A stretch of DNA of 64,000 nucleotides from SAR86 cluster bacterium SAR86B (GTDB lineage: Bacteria; Pseudomonadota; Gammaproteobacteria; Magnimaribacterales; D2472). Below the pieces are notes generated by a model that saw only the letters and a program-made list of their open reading frames with translations, was not told the origin of the DNA and ran no database searches. Position numbers and translations under genes: made by a program. The stretch covers positions 1-64,000 of the forward strand of contig CAJJCW010000003.1 in NCBI GenBank assembly GCA_905182885.1, read 5' to 3'. This document shows, piece by piece, positions 1-8,212 of the stretch (its first letter is position 1; each line of letters starts with the position of its first letter).

Positions 1-2
1 GT

Positions 3-893
3 GCGGATAAGTTTGTTGAAAGCTCATCTCTTGTAGCCAAAAAGCTTGGATTAAGTGAGCTTACAATAGGGTTAACTATTGTTGCATTGGGAACATCTGC
101 TCCTGAGATCTTTGTTGGTATATCTTCAGTTCTTAATGGGAGTGAGGCATTGGCAATGGGAACTGTTATTGGATCTAATATATCTAATATGGCTCTTATA
201 TTTGGCGTTTCTTGTATTGGCATAACCCTTATTCCATCTAAAACTTCTATTGTCCAATTTGTACCCCTTATTATAGGAACGGTAATTTTGGGAATAAGCC
301 TGGCTGATTTAACAATTACCAGCAATGAAAGCTGGGGGTTCTTATTTGTATTTGCTCTATTTTTATTTATTACCTATAAGTTTAGAACGCCTCATCAAGA
401 AATAGTTGAAGATATAGATGATACAAAAATTGGATCAACTCTGGCCTTTTTAGTTATAGGGCTTCTCGCATTAATCGGGGGCTCAAACTTTGCAGTTGTT
501 CATGCTGAAGCAATAGCGCTTATGTTGAATGTTCCAGAGCTAATAATAGGACTAACTATTATTGCCATTGGAACCAGCCTGCCAGAACTGGCGGCCACTA
601 TTTCAGCAATAGCAAAAAATAAAAACGACATGGTTATTGGTAATGTCATTGGTTCCAATGTAATGAACATAGCTTTGGTAGTCCCAATAATAGGCTTCTT
701 TTCAAATGCTAAGTTTGATTCAACAATACTCTTTAGAGACTATTTTGTTATGGCGGTTGTAACCGTGCTTTTTGTAATTATTGCTGCGACCTACTCTTCA
801 AAAAGAATTAAGATCAACCTAATTAGATTGTTTGGCTGTATTTTTGTTCTTGGCTATTTGGGATATATTCTAAGCCTCAGCAATCTTATCTAG
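3..893 (+). CDS. Calcium/sodium antiporter, CaCA family (YrbG-like), 5' end outside window
   Basis: Integral membrane cation exchanger that couples Ca2+ movement to Na+ (or K+). The reading frame is open from base 3 with no start, so the N terminus lies outside the window; a TTG at 87 is only an internal codon. Both alpha-repeat signatures of the family are visible: GLTIVALGTSAPEI near the start and GLTIIAIGTSLPELAAT in the second half, each followed by a GNVIGSN-like stretch (GTVIGSNISN, GNVIGSNVMN). The rest is hydrophobic helices with a short acidic cytoplasmic loop (EIVEDIDD) between the two halves, as expected for the inverted-repeat fold. The 3' end overlaps the convergent gene at 870-1298 by 24 bases. 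Confidence 0.9.
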   Translation, partial: ADKFVESSSLVAKKLGLSELTIGLTIVALGTSAPEIFVGISSVLNGSEALAMGTVIGSNISNMALIFGVSCIGITLIPSKTSIVQFVPLIIGTVILGISLADLTITSNESWGFLFVFALFLFITYKFRTPHQEIVEDIDDTKIGSTLAFLVIGLLALIGGSNFAVVHAEAIALMLNVPELIIGLTIIAIGTSLPELAATISAIAKNKNDMVIGNVIGSNVMNIALVVPIIGFFSNAKFDSTILFRDYFVMAVVTVLFVIIAATYSSKRIKINLIRLFGCIFVLGYLGYILSLSNLI

Positions 894-1298
894 ATTTCTA
901 AAATATAATAAAAAGCCTACACCTATTACGAAGGCACATATCTCAAATACAAAAAAGCTATTATAGAATCCTGGGGTTGAGGGTATTAAGGAAAATATAA
1001 CTCTTCCAGAGGCAATAGCTCCCACTAAAAATGTTATAAATTTGATAGCAAAAAGGCCTATGCTCTCTTTAAATATTCCGACTATACACATGACTCCGAT
1101 CCACAAATTAAGACCGCCGTACAAGCCAGCAATTTCAGAATAACCAATTTCTGAAGCTACAGATAATCCAACAATTTCTAAAAATGGGGTAGTTTCTATT
1201 TCAGAAGATAAAAGAATAGGATCAAAAATGGCCCAAACTCCAATTAAAAAATATACCAAACCCATAAACAGTAAATACAATCTTAATAACCAAATCAT
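870..1298 (-). CDS. Small membrane protein, possibly DUF4345-like
   Basis: Predicted inner-membrane protein of 142 residues with about four hydrophobic helices. It begins MIWLLRLYLLFMGLVYFLIG, and a conserved-looking SEIAGLYGGLNLW stretch sits in the middle. I chose ATG at 1298 because a GGGAGA ribosome site lies just upstream; a TTG 30 bases further upstream would only add a short polar tail. The length and the E-x-x-G-x-Y-G-G-x-N motif resemble the DUF4345 family, but I cannot confirm that without a profile search. No function is known. It is convergent with, and overlaps, the antiporter gene. Confidence 0.7.
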   Translation of the reverse strand: MIWLLRLYLLFMGLVYFLIGVWAIFDPILLSSEIETTPFLEIVGLSVASEIGYSEIAGLYGGLNLWIGVMCIVGIFKESIGLFAIKFITFLVGAIASGRVIFSLIPSTPGFYNSFFVFEICAFVIGVGFLLYFRNLDKIAEA

Positions 1299-1377
1299 TG
1301 AATATCTCCCTATATAATAATATTGCAAAGAGATTTAACTAAGCAGACAATAACAATCAAAATCAGTAATAACTATT

Positions 1378-1887
1378 ATGCTAAAGTCTTTAACTAAATT
1401 TCTATCACTATCATATCTATTTTTTATTTGTATGAACATAAATGCTGAATATTTAAAACTCACATCCGATGATGTTCTAAAAACACCCCTTCCTCTTCCA
1501 TACAATGGTGTTGTTTATAAAGAATCTGAAGTTAACGTTTTTTTAGAGAATGCAGTCAAGGAGTCAAGGCAGCCTATAGTTATATTTGGCGGTAACTGGT
1601 GTCCTGATTGCAGAATTTTAGATGGGACTTTAAAAATGCCATCGATTGAAAGCTTTTTAGAATCGCATTATAGGATTCTTCATATAGACGTAGGTCGATA
1701 CGACATTAATATGAATCTTATGGATTACTTCGGTATAGCAAAGGAGAAAGGGGTTCCTAGAGTTCTTGTATTCGACATGAGTAAAAACATTATCAATAGT
1801 TCGACAACTAAAGAATGGACTACTGCAAGAGACAGAAAGGAACAAGAAATATTCAATTACTTCCAGGACCTAGTTGAAAAAATCTAG
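1378..1887 (+). CDS. Exported thioredoxin-family protein (CPDC active site)
   Basis: Probable periplasmic thiol-disulfide protein of 169 residues. An N-terminal signal peptide (hydrophobic stretch at residues 6-23 ending near NINAE) is followed by a thioredoxin fold. The redox motif GGNWCPDCRIL has cysteines at about 75 and 78, and a later KGVPRVLVFD stretch carries the cis-proline (VP) that faces the active site in thioredoxins. The CPDC dipeptide differs from the CGPC of cytosolic thioredoxin. Substrate unknown. DsbD, encoded at 5345-7312, could be its electron donor, which is inference. Its stop codon overlaps the convergent AMP nucleosidase stop by four bases (CTAG). Confidence 0.8.
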   Translation: MLKSLTKFLSLSYLFFICMNINAEYLKLTSDDVLKTPLPLPYNGVVYKESEVNVFLENAVKESRQPIVIFGGNWCPDCRILDGTLKMPSIESFLESHYRILHIDVGRYDINMNLMDYFGIAKEKGVPRVLVFDMSKNIINSSTTKEWTTARDRKEQEIFNYFQDLVEKI

Positions 1888-2658
1888 TACCTAAAGTGCT
1901 TTATTTCTTCGCCGCTTTTACCTATCTCTGTCATGGCTTTTATCCCAATCTCTAGATGAAGGTCAACCCATTTCTTAGTAACCTTCTTATCTGATTCTTC
2001 CGTCTTTACTCCATCAGGGGTAACAGGCACATCTGATACTAATAATAGCGCCCCTCTTGCGATTTCATTGTAATGACCAACGGTAAATACAGTGGCCGTT
2101 TCCATATCGACTCCGATGGCTGTAGTAAGCTTCAGCCTTTTCTTAAATTGCTTATCATGCTCCCAAACTCTTCTATTAGTAGTAAAGATAACTCCAGTTC
2201 TATAGCTGCTTTCTTTTTCAATAATAATATCTGAAACAAATTTATGTAACTTAAATGATGGGAGTGCTGGGACTTCTGGGGGAAAATAATCGTTCGAAGT
2301 ACCGTCTCCCCTGATTGCACCAATTGGCAATATAAAATTACCTATTTCTGATGAATCCTTAAGGCCCTCCACACTTTCCTAAGAATAGAACGCCTTTTGG
2401 CTGAACTGCTACCAGTAAATCCATTATTGTTGCAGCGTTAGGCGATCCAATACCATAATTGATAATAGTTAAACCATCATCGTTTGTTGCAGCTTGCATT
2501 GCCCTGCCCTCGCCGTAAATTTCTACAGAAAATCTTTCAGCGAATTTCTCTACATAATCTTTGAAGTTGGTGATAAGAATATAATCACCGAATTTTTCTA
2601 ATGGCATTCCTGTATATCTTGGAAGCCAGTTTATTGCTATTTCTAATTTTGTTTCCAT
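1884..2658 (-). pseudogene. amn: AMP nucleosidase, interrupted by a +1 frameshift
   Basis: AMP nucleosidase hydrolyses AMP to adenine and ribose 5-phosphate. Two adjacent frames cover one short-form protein of about 257 residues. The first (2658-2359) has WLPRYTGMPLEKFGDYILIT and ends at GVLFLGKCGG; the second (from about 2370 down to 1884) continues with GLKDSSEIGNF, the IRGDGTSNDYFPPEVPAL motif and the VDMETAT phosphorylase-family signature. The break is in GGAGGGCCTTAAG (coding strand, about 2361-2373): removing one G restores the family reading CGGLK. This may be a sequencing error, a real lesion, or frameshifting. The -10-like TATAAT ends only five bases before the ATG, so the mRNA could be leaderless. 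Confidence 0.8.
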
Positions 2659-2663
2659 CCACC

Positions 2664-2692
2664 ATTATACAATAAAACTATATGAACGTTAA
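2664..2692 (-). promoter_or_regulatory. Candidate sigma-70 promoter of the AMP nucleosidase gene
   Basis: On the minus strand TTAACG (2692-2687) and a perfect TATAAT (2669-2664) are separated by 17 bases. Transcription would begin at or within one or two bases of the ATG at 2658, suggesting a leaderless transcript. No Shine-Dalgarno sequence is visible. Prediction from sequence only. Confidence 0.4.
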
Positions 2693-2814
2693 TATTCAAA
2701 GTCTCTGCCTGGTAACTCGTATGAAATGAGTAGGTTATAGGTAGTTTTTTTACCCCAGCTTCCAAAGCATAAAACTCACACTATTATTAGGATTCTTGAT
2801 AGTATTAATGAAGT

Positions 2815-3702
2815 ATGAATGAAATGAACCGTACAAAAGAGTACATGGAGTTACTAAATGTAGCTAAAGAAAATATAGGCAATACCGCCTATGTAACCAT
2901 ATTTTTATTTTTATTTACCTCAGCTTCAATAATAGGACTTCAAATACTTTTTATTAACAATATTTTACCTTATTGGGCTCACTTGATAATAAGCAGCTAT
3001 CTATTTTATTGCATGTACACTCCGCTTCATGAAGCCATTCATGGGAATATTTCTGGTAAAAATAAAAAGCTAACATTATTAAATAATGTTATTGGCTCCC
3101 TCTCAGCTTATTTTTACCTTCACAGCTATACGCAACATAAATGGAGTCACCTAAGGCATCATAAATACGCCAATGATCCTAGATTAGATCCTGATTACAT
3201 TATCAAAGGCTCTAACTGGGGGTCTATTATACTTAGAAGCTTTTTTCTTCTACTTATTAAAGATTTTTTTTACGCCCCTCGAGATGAAATAAAGAATGAA
3301 CCCGGAACAAGAAGGGCTATGAATATTGGGTCTTTTGAAAGTTTAATGCCAATAGTTTTAATAATAATTCTAACTAACTACCTGAATCTTCCTTGGTATC
3401 ATTTTATTATTAGCTACGTTATTCCATTACTGTTTGCTGTGACCTTATTGGGAGTTTTCTTTGACTACCTTGTTCATATGCCACATAAATCAAATGAAAA
3501 ATTTGGTGACACGAATGTGATTAGAATAAAGAGTTGGCTGGACTATCCCATGACTATGATATGGCTATTTCAGAACTATCATGGAATACATCATTTATTT
3601 CCTAGGATTCCTTTTTATAGGTATAAAAAAGTATTTGTGGCTAGTGAAAAAAATTTAGAAAAACTTGGTCTTCCAATATTTACCATTGGTAAAAATAAAT
3701 AG
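2815..3702 (+). CDS. Membrane fatty acid desaturase / carotenoid hydroxylase-like di-iron protein
   Basis: Integral membrane di-iron oxygenase of 295 residues. The histidine clusters are clear: HEAIH (His 72 and 76), HKWSHLRHH (His 108, 112, 115, 116) and HGIHH near residue 258, plus HMPH between the last helices. Hydrophobic helices flank the boxes as in the FA_desaturase superfamily. Spacing fits fatty-acyl desaturases and beta-carotene hydroxylases or ketolases; I cannot choose between them, and no carotenoid genes lie nearby. Start ATG at 2815; an in-frame ATG lies three codons later. The gene stands alone between divergent and convergent neighbours. Confidence 0.8.
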   Translation: MNEMNRTKEYMELLNVAKENIGNTAYVTIFLFLFTSASIIGLQILFINNILPYWAHLIISSYLFYCMYTPLHEAIHGNISGKNKKLTLLNNVIGSLSAYFYLHSYTQHKWSHLRHHKYANDPRLDPDYIIKGSNWGSIILRSFFLLLIKDFFYAPRDEIKNEPGTRRAMNIGSFESLMPIVLIIILTNYLNLPWYHFIISYVIPLLFAVTLLGVFFDYLVHMPHKSNEKFGDTNVIRIKSWLDYPMTMIWLFQNYHGIHHLFPRIPFYRYKKVFVASEKNLEKLGLPIFTIGKNK

Positions 3703-3770
3703 ATCTGCTGGGTTCAGAATGATCTGGCTGCTTAAGCTCAACTAAAGAGAATACAGATCAAGAGTAACTA

Positions 3771-4232
3771 TTAGTCGAAAGGCACAACTCTAGACTTGCC
3801 ACTTCTTTTAATGATTCTAACTTTTTGATTTTTTTCAAAGCTATAAGAACTTATTTCTTGAATTATAGATATCATCTTTCCGGCTTCTGTTTCTATCAAA
3901 AGTTCAATGGCATCTTTTTTTGTCATACTAGATCCAACACTCGAACCGATTGCAGAACCAACCAAACCTCCAACCAGTGAAGCTATATCTGATTCAGTAT
4001 CAGAATCAGTCACTCCTTTACCAGCAACTCCGCCTATCAGAGCACCAGCAGCGGCTCCTACAGCCCTATCTCCCTCAATGGTTACTTTATTAATATCTAT
4101 AATATTTCCCACAATTACATAACTTTGCTTTTGAGCATCTGACCTGCTTACAACATCGGGCTTATATTCAATATTTACACACCCAACAGTGGAAATTAAA
4201 GCTATAAATAAGTAGAAATATTGATTTTTCAT
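3771..4232 (-). CDS. Glycine-zipper outer-membrane lipoprotein, SlyB/17-kDa antigen-like
   Basis: Predicted lipoprotein of 153 residues. The signal peptide ends in the lipobox STVGC, with the lipidated cysteine at about residue 18. The centre holds a glycine zipper in two halves, GAAAGALIGGVAGKGV and VGGLVGSAIGSSVGSS, the pattern of the Rick_17kDa_Anti / SlyB group. A small basic beta-rich C-terminal part (KVRIIKRSGKSRVVPFD) follows. The role is presumably outer-membrane structure, as for SlyB, by family analogy. The ATG overlaps the stop of the upstream gene (ATGA, 4229-4232), so the two are translationally coupled. Confidence 0.75.
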   Translation of the reverse strand: MKNQYFYLFIALISTVGCVNIEYKPDVVSRSDAQKQSYVIVGNIIDINKVTIEGDRAVGAAAGALIGGVAGKGVTDSDTESDIASLVGGLVGSAIGSSVGSSMTKKDAIELLIETEAGKMISIIQEISSYSFEKNQKVRIIKRSGKSRVVPFD

Positions 4233-4630
4233 TGTTGATTGTCCGTAAGTTTAAAATTCTTTTTAAGGTCCATGGTGATGATATATAAATCTCTATTTTT
4301 TTCAAATCCGTCTAAAAGGTTAACTTTATGAATTTTCTTATTATATATAGACTCAATAATTTTAACTCTATCTCCCTTGTTAAGCCTAACCAGATTTCTA
4401 GAGTCTGTAGTTGAAAATTCATCCCAGTCATTAAAGTTTCTAGCTCGAAAGGTATTTATTGCATCATTTGGCATGTAATAAAGCACCTCACTATTAGTCG
4501 GTGACATCTTGCTACTTCTTTTGTGCAAAGACCATATCTGATCTGCAGCTACATCTATATTTACTTTTTCTTCAGATGAAGATGTATACATGGAAGATGT
4601 AATTAGGAGGCTTAATATATATTTATTCAT
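4229..4630 (-). CDS. Exported protein of unknown function upstream of the glycine-zipper lipoprotein
   Basis: Unrecognised protein of 133 residues. I chose ATG at 4630, which gives an N-terminal signal-like stretch (MNKYILSLLITSSMYTSSSE). The longer open frame back to 4795 would run through the IbpA leader and is unlikely. The mature part is polar with a predicted beta-rich C-terminal half (LNKGDRVKIIES, DLYIITMDLKKNF) that recalls an SH3-like fold, but this is a guess. It shares a four-base ATGA overlap with the lipoprotein gene, so both probably act in the envelope. No strong ribosome site is visible. Confidence 0.6.
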   Translation of the reverse strand: MNKYILSLLITSSMYTSSSEEKVNIDVAADQIWSLHKRSSKMSPTNSEVLYYMPNDAINTFRARNFNDWDEFSTTDSRNLVRLNKGDRVKIIESIYNKKIHKVNLLDGFEKNRDLYIITMDLKKNFKLTDNQQ

Positions 4631-4705
4631 AACAGTTTTGACATGAGAAGTTGTTAAAAGTTCTATCTTTATTCTAACTGATTTGAAGATAATAAATAAA
4701 AATAA

Positions 4706-4733
4706 CTTGAAATAGCTAAATTCATCCTTAAAT
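4706..4733 (+). promoter_or_regulatory. Weak candidate sigma-32 promoter for ibpA
   Basis: CTTGAA at 4706-4711 matches the sigma-32 -35 element, and CCTTAAAT at 4726-4733 is a partial match to CCCCATNT, with a 14-base spacer. It lies about 90 bases upstream of the heat-shock gene at 4825. The -10 match is poor, so this is tentative. Confidence 0.3.
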
Positions 4734-4776
4734 AAGTCTAGTAGAAGATGCCATTTGGGTCTTCGTTTATTAACAG

Positions 4777-4822
4777 GCATGCCTTCGGGATGCATTTAAA
4801 TTAGTCGCTTATAGGAGGACTA
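4777..4822 (+). promoter_or_regulatory. ROSE-type RNA thermometer in the ibpA 5' leader
   Basis: Two hairpins precede the ATG. The first (4777-4793) is a GC stem with a TTCG tetraloop and one bulged G. The second pairs TAGTC (4802-4806) with GACTA (4818-4822) and encloses the Shine-Dalgarno AGGAGG (4813-4818). Its 5' arm holds TCGCT (4805-4809), matching the U(U/C)GCU signature that ROSE elements place opposite the Shine-Dalgarno, including the G opposite G. ROSE elements are known to precede small heat-shock genes and melt on warming. Confidence 0.7.
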
Positions 4823-4824
4823 CT

Positions 4825-5277
4825 ATGATACTTAACTTTACAGATCCCTTTTTCACTACCCGTGTTTTAGGTTTTGAACCACTATTTGATAGATTGCAAA
4901 GATTGTCTGAAACATCAGATCGATCTTCGGGCTATCCACCTTACAACATCAGAAAAGATGGCAATCATTTTGCTATTGAAGTTGCTGTAGCAGGTTTATC
5001 AAAAGAAGATATACAGATCGAACTTTCCGACAGCGTACTGTCAGTTAGTTACGATGGACCAAAGACAGAGACAGCCAATGAAGGCAGTGGAGTTGTTTAC
5101 CAAGGAATAGCTCAAAGAGCATTTAAACAACAGTTTACTCTAGCAGAGGATGTCGTTGTTCAGGGCGCAGAACTCGTTAATGGTCTATTAATCGTCAATC
5201 TGGAAAAAATAATTCCAGAAGAAAAGAAAGCTAGAATGATTGAGATTAAAACTCCCAAAAAACTTTCTAGTAAGTAA
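4825..5277 (+). CDS. ibpA: Small heat shock protein, Hsp20/IbpA family
   Basis: Cytosolic ATP-independent holdase that binds unfolding proteins for later refolding by DnaK/ClpB. It is 150 residues, normal for IbpA. The N-terminal arm has the DPFFTTRVLGFEPLFDRL pattern, then an alpha-crystallin domain from about residue 40 (NIRKDGNHFAIEVAVAGL) to 130, including a GVVYQGIAQRAF loop and the GLLIVNLEK strand. The C-terminal tail KARMIEIK has the I-x-I anchor motif (IEI). Preceded by AGGAGG held inside a ROSE-type hairpin and followed by a strong terminator, so it is probably transcribed alone and controlled by temperature. Confidence 0.92.
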   Translation: MILNFTDPFFTTRVLGFEPLFDRLQRLSETSDRSSGYPPYNIRKDGNHFAIEVAVAGLSKEDIQIELSDSVLSVSYDGPKTETANEGSGVVYQGIAQRAFKQQFTLAEDVVVQGAELVNGLLIVNLEKIIPEEKKARMIEIKTPKKLSSK

Positions 5278-5293
5278 ATTTATAAAAAGCTAT

Positions 5294-5325
5294 ATAGGGG
5301 TGCATTTAGCACCCCTATTTTTTTT
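5294..5325 (+). terminator. Rho-independent terminator after ibpA
   Basis: A perfect 10-bp stem (ATAGGGGTGC with GCACCCCTAT), a five-base ATTTA loop and a run of eight T residues lie just after the ibpA stop. Confidence 0.9.
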
Positions 5326-5344
5326 AGTAAGGTAAAATGTACAA

Positions 5345-7312
5345 ATGAAATTATTAAGACTATCTCTATTTTTACTTTTTTCTAGTTTTACATTTGCAGA
5401 GCCTGTAAATACAGGACATGCGAAAGTATCTCTAGTAACTGACTATATCTATTCATCTGATAATTCAGAGATGATAGTTGGCATAAAAATGGATATGCAA
5501 AAACATTGGCATACTTACTGGAAAAATCCTGGAGATTCAGGAGGTCCGGTTAAGGTTGACTGGCAGCTACCCGAAGGAGTAACTGTTAGCGATGTGAATT
5601 GGCCAGCACCAGAACTTATTCCCTACCCTCCTTTAATGACATATGGGTATGAAGACTTTGTTATATTTCCTTTTAAGTTAACTATTCCAAAAGGTCTTGA
5701 TCAATTTGATATTGTTGCCGATGTTGATTTTTTAATATGTGACGATATTTGCGTTCCAGAAAAAGCAACATTAAAAAATTCCTTAAATTCTTTAGATATT
5801 GATTCAAGATTGACTGATTGGGTCTTAAAAGTTCCTAGCGTAACGCTCCCTGTCATATCTGAAATAAATAATAATTACTTAGAGTTAAGGTTTTCGAATA
5901 ACGATCAAATTAAATCTATTAATTTTTTTGTTGAGGATGAAAACATTGTTAGCTATTCAGGCAAACAAATTCTAATAAAGGAAGAAAACAATTGGTTACT
6001 CAAGGTTCCCTTAGAGCAAGGATCTGAGATCAATAAAGATATAAGCGGCGTACTTGTTATTAATGATGATGAAATTTTTACTGTTAATGCTGAAATGCCC
6101 CAGACCAGTAATTCTATTAGTGTTCTCCAAGCAATTCTTTTTGCTTTCCTTGGGGGGCTTATTCTTAATCTAATGCCCTGCGTATTTCCTATAATTTCTT
6201 TGAAGGTATTGAGCTTTATATCAATGGGTGGTGAATCACAAAATGAAATTCGTAAACATGCTCTCACATTCTGCTTGGGTGTGATACTTTCTTTTGTTCT
6301 AGTGGCTGTTGCTCTTCTCGCACTGCGACAGACAGGTACTTTTGTAGGATGGGGTTTTCAACTTCAATCACCAATAGTTGTTGGTACTTTGAGTATGCTG
6401 ATGTTTTTTATTGGATTAATTTTACTAACAGATATTAATATTGGATCTTCACTAACAAGACTTGGAAATGTTTCAGTAAATAATACAGGTTATACGAGCT
6501 CCTTCTTAACCGGCGTGTTGGCTGTAATTGTGGCTTCTCCCTGCACTGCTCCATTTATGGGCGCAGCAATTGGGTATGCACTCATTCAACCCTCTGCTGT
6601 TACATTGCCAATATTTTTATCTCTAGGAATTGGGTTCTCTATGCCCTACTTACTTCTTGCTATTAAGCCTGATTTAATTTCAAAAATGCCAAGGCCTGGG
6701 CGTTGGATGGAGTCATTAAAAGAATTCTTTGCATTTCCAATGTTTGCAACAGCATTGTGGTTAGTTTGGGTTTTTAGTATTCAGACAAGTTCAGATGCCT
6801 TGATAGGACTGCTTATTATTTTTCTTGTTATTGGTTTACTTACATGGCTCTTCACTAAAACTACCAATAACACTTCAAAGCTTCTGATCCTAGTAATTGG
6901 TATTATTGCTGTAGGTTATCAAACAAGCTCTTTTGCAAGTATTGATACTAAACTTGGCAGTCCTGATACAGAATCGGGCGATATTCGTTGGAGTAAGGAT
7001 ACTGAGAAAGATTTTCAGTCCAATGAGCAAGCCTATCTAATAAACTTTACAGCAGCCTGGTGCATAACATGTCAGGCTAATGACAAAGTTGCCCTATCAA
7101 GACCAAGCGTAAAAAAATTCCTTAGTGATAATAATATTGAGTATGTGGTTGCTGATTGGACTAATAGAAATCAAGAAATACTAGATGTTCTATCTAAGTA
7201 TGGAAGAAGTGGAGTTCCTCTTTATGTTTACTGGAAACCTGGAATGAGTGAATCTAAAGTTCTACCTGCAATTCTTACAGAACAAATTGTTATAGATAGG
7301 ATTAGTTCTTAG
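5345..7312 (+). CDS. Thiol:disulfide interchange protein, DsbD/ScsB family
   Basis: Inner-membrane protein of 655 residues that carries electrons from cytosolic thioredoxin to periplasmic thiol proteins. A signal peptide (1-18, ending SFTFA) precedes an N-terminal immunoglobulin-like domain with the cysteine pair in ICDDICVP (about 133 and 137). About eight membrane helices follow (260-535), with the redox cysteines in LMPCVFP (about 278) and ASPCTAPF (about 400). A C-terminal thioredoxin domain has AAWCITCQ (cysteines about 573 and 576). The long N-terminal region with KHWHTYWKNPGDSG fits ScsB-like members better than E. coli DsbD. Likely clients include DsbC (48530-49243) and the exported thioredoxin at 1378-1887. 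Confidence 0.9.
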   Translation: MKLLRLSLFLLFSSFTFAEPVNTGHAKVSLVTDYIYSSDNSEMIVGIKMDMQKHWHTYWKNPGDSGGPVKVDWQLPEGVTVSDVNWPAPELIPYPPLMTYGYEDFVIFPFKLTIPKGLDQFDIVADVDFLICDDICVPEKATLKNSLNSLDIDSRLTDWVLKVPSVTLPVISEINNNYLELRFSNNDQIKSINFFVEDENIVSYSGKQILIKEENNWLLKVPLEQGSEINKDISGVLVINDDEIFTVNAEMPQTSNSISVLQAILFAFLGGLILNLMPCVFPIISLKVLSFISMGGESQNEIRKHALTFCLGVILSFVLVAVALLALRQTGTFVGWGFQLQSPIVVGTLSMLMFFIGLILLTDINIGSSLTRLGNVSVNNTGYTSSFLTGVLAVIVASPCTAPFMGAAIGYALIQPSAVTLPIFLSLGIGFSMPYLLLAIKPDLISKMPRPGRWMESLKEFFAFPMFATALWLVWVFSIQTSSDALIGLLIIFLVIGLLTWLFTKTTNNTSKLLILVIGIIAVGYQTSSFASIDTKLGSPDTESGDIRWSKDTEKDFQSNEQAYLINFTAAWCITCQANDKVALSRPSVKKFLSDNNIEYVVADWTNRNQEILDVLSKYGRSGVPLYVYWKPGMSESKVLPAILTEQIVIDRISS

Positions 7313-7438
7313 CTAAATCTCTTAGTAACATTTTTTGAGAAAAGTGTTAAAAAATTCTAAATATCTTTATAATCTCACAAGTTGATATTAACTATTAACG
7401 TGTGAAGGAAATATTAATAATTTTTGTAGGGATAAATT

Positions 7439-8141
7439 ATGAATGACCAACCTTTTGAAATATTTGGCGGAGTGCACATTTTTTCATTGCTGATTATAGT
7501 TTTGATGACTGTTTGGCTCTCTCTGGTTTATAAAGATCGAACTGATGATCAAAAATCAGGCATGGCTAAGATCTTAGCCTATATTTTAATAGCTCACATA
7601 GCTCTCATCGCCCATCAAAGATCTTTTTATACTAGAGAACCCATATAGCTGGAAAGAGGTGCTCCCATTGCACATGTGTGATCTCTCTGAGGTTTTTATG
7701 GCATGGTTCCTTTTAGGCGGACCAAAGTTATTGTATAAATGTGCTTTCTTTTGGGGTATTGGAGGAGCTACTATGGCTCTAATAACGCCAGATGTTTATT
7801 TTTATGACTTGGAATATTTATATTTCTTCATTGGTCATGGAGCTATAATTCTAACAATCATTTATGCAAGTGTTGTCTTGGGCAATCGTCCGTACTTTAA
7901 AGATATTTTAACGGTCTCGGCAATTACTATTTTTATTCTCCTGCCTATGATTTATGTTATAAATCTTATTCTTGGGGAGCCTGCTAATTATTGGTATTTA
8001 CTGACCAAGCCAATAGGTGCAAATATAATGGATCTTTTTCCGGAACCACCTCTTCATATTTTTTATACGATTCCTATAGCAACACTTGTATTCTTTTTAA
8101 TCTATCTTCCATATGCAATAAAGGATAGGCTTAATAGATAA
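7439..8141 (+). pseudogene. YwaF-like (TIGR02206) membrane protein, interrupted by a +1 frameshift
   Basis: Predicted multi-spanning membrane protein of about 233 residues in two frames. The first (7439-7648) has the N-terminal FEIFGGVHIFSL motif and two helices. The second resumes in another frame with NPYSWKEVLPLHMCDLS (open from about 7605), the LPLHLCD-type signature of the family, then MALITPD and FFIGHGAI. One extra base between about 7612 and 7645, for example in TTTTT at 7624-7628, would explain the break. Function of the family is unknown. No start with a ribosome site is obvious for the second half alone. Confidence 0.7.
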
Positions 8142-8212
8142 GGTATGGGGATTTTGCTTAAAAGTACTAAATCGCTATAAAATAGTCATATATTTTAATA
8201 AGAGTAACACCT

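Noticed and set aside
4631-4795. N-terminal extension of the exported protein at 4229-4630 back to ATG 4795
   Set aside because: It would run antisense through the ibpA promoter and thermometer, and it moves the signal-like stretch away from the N terminus.
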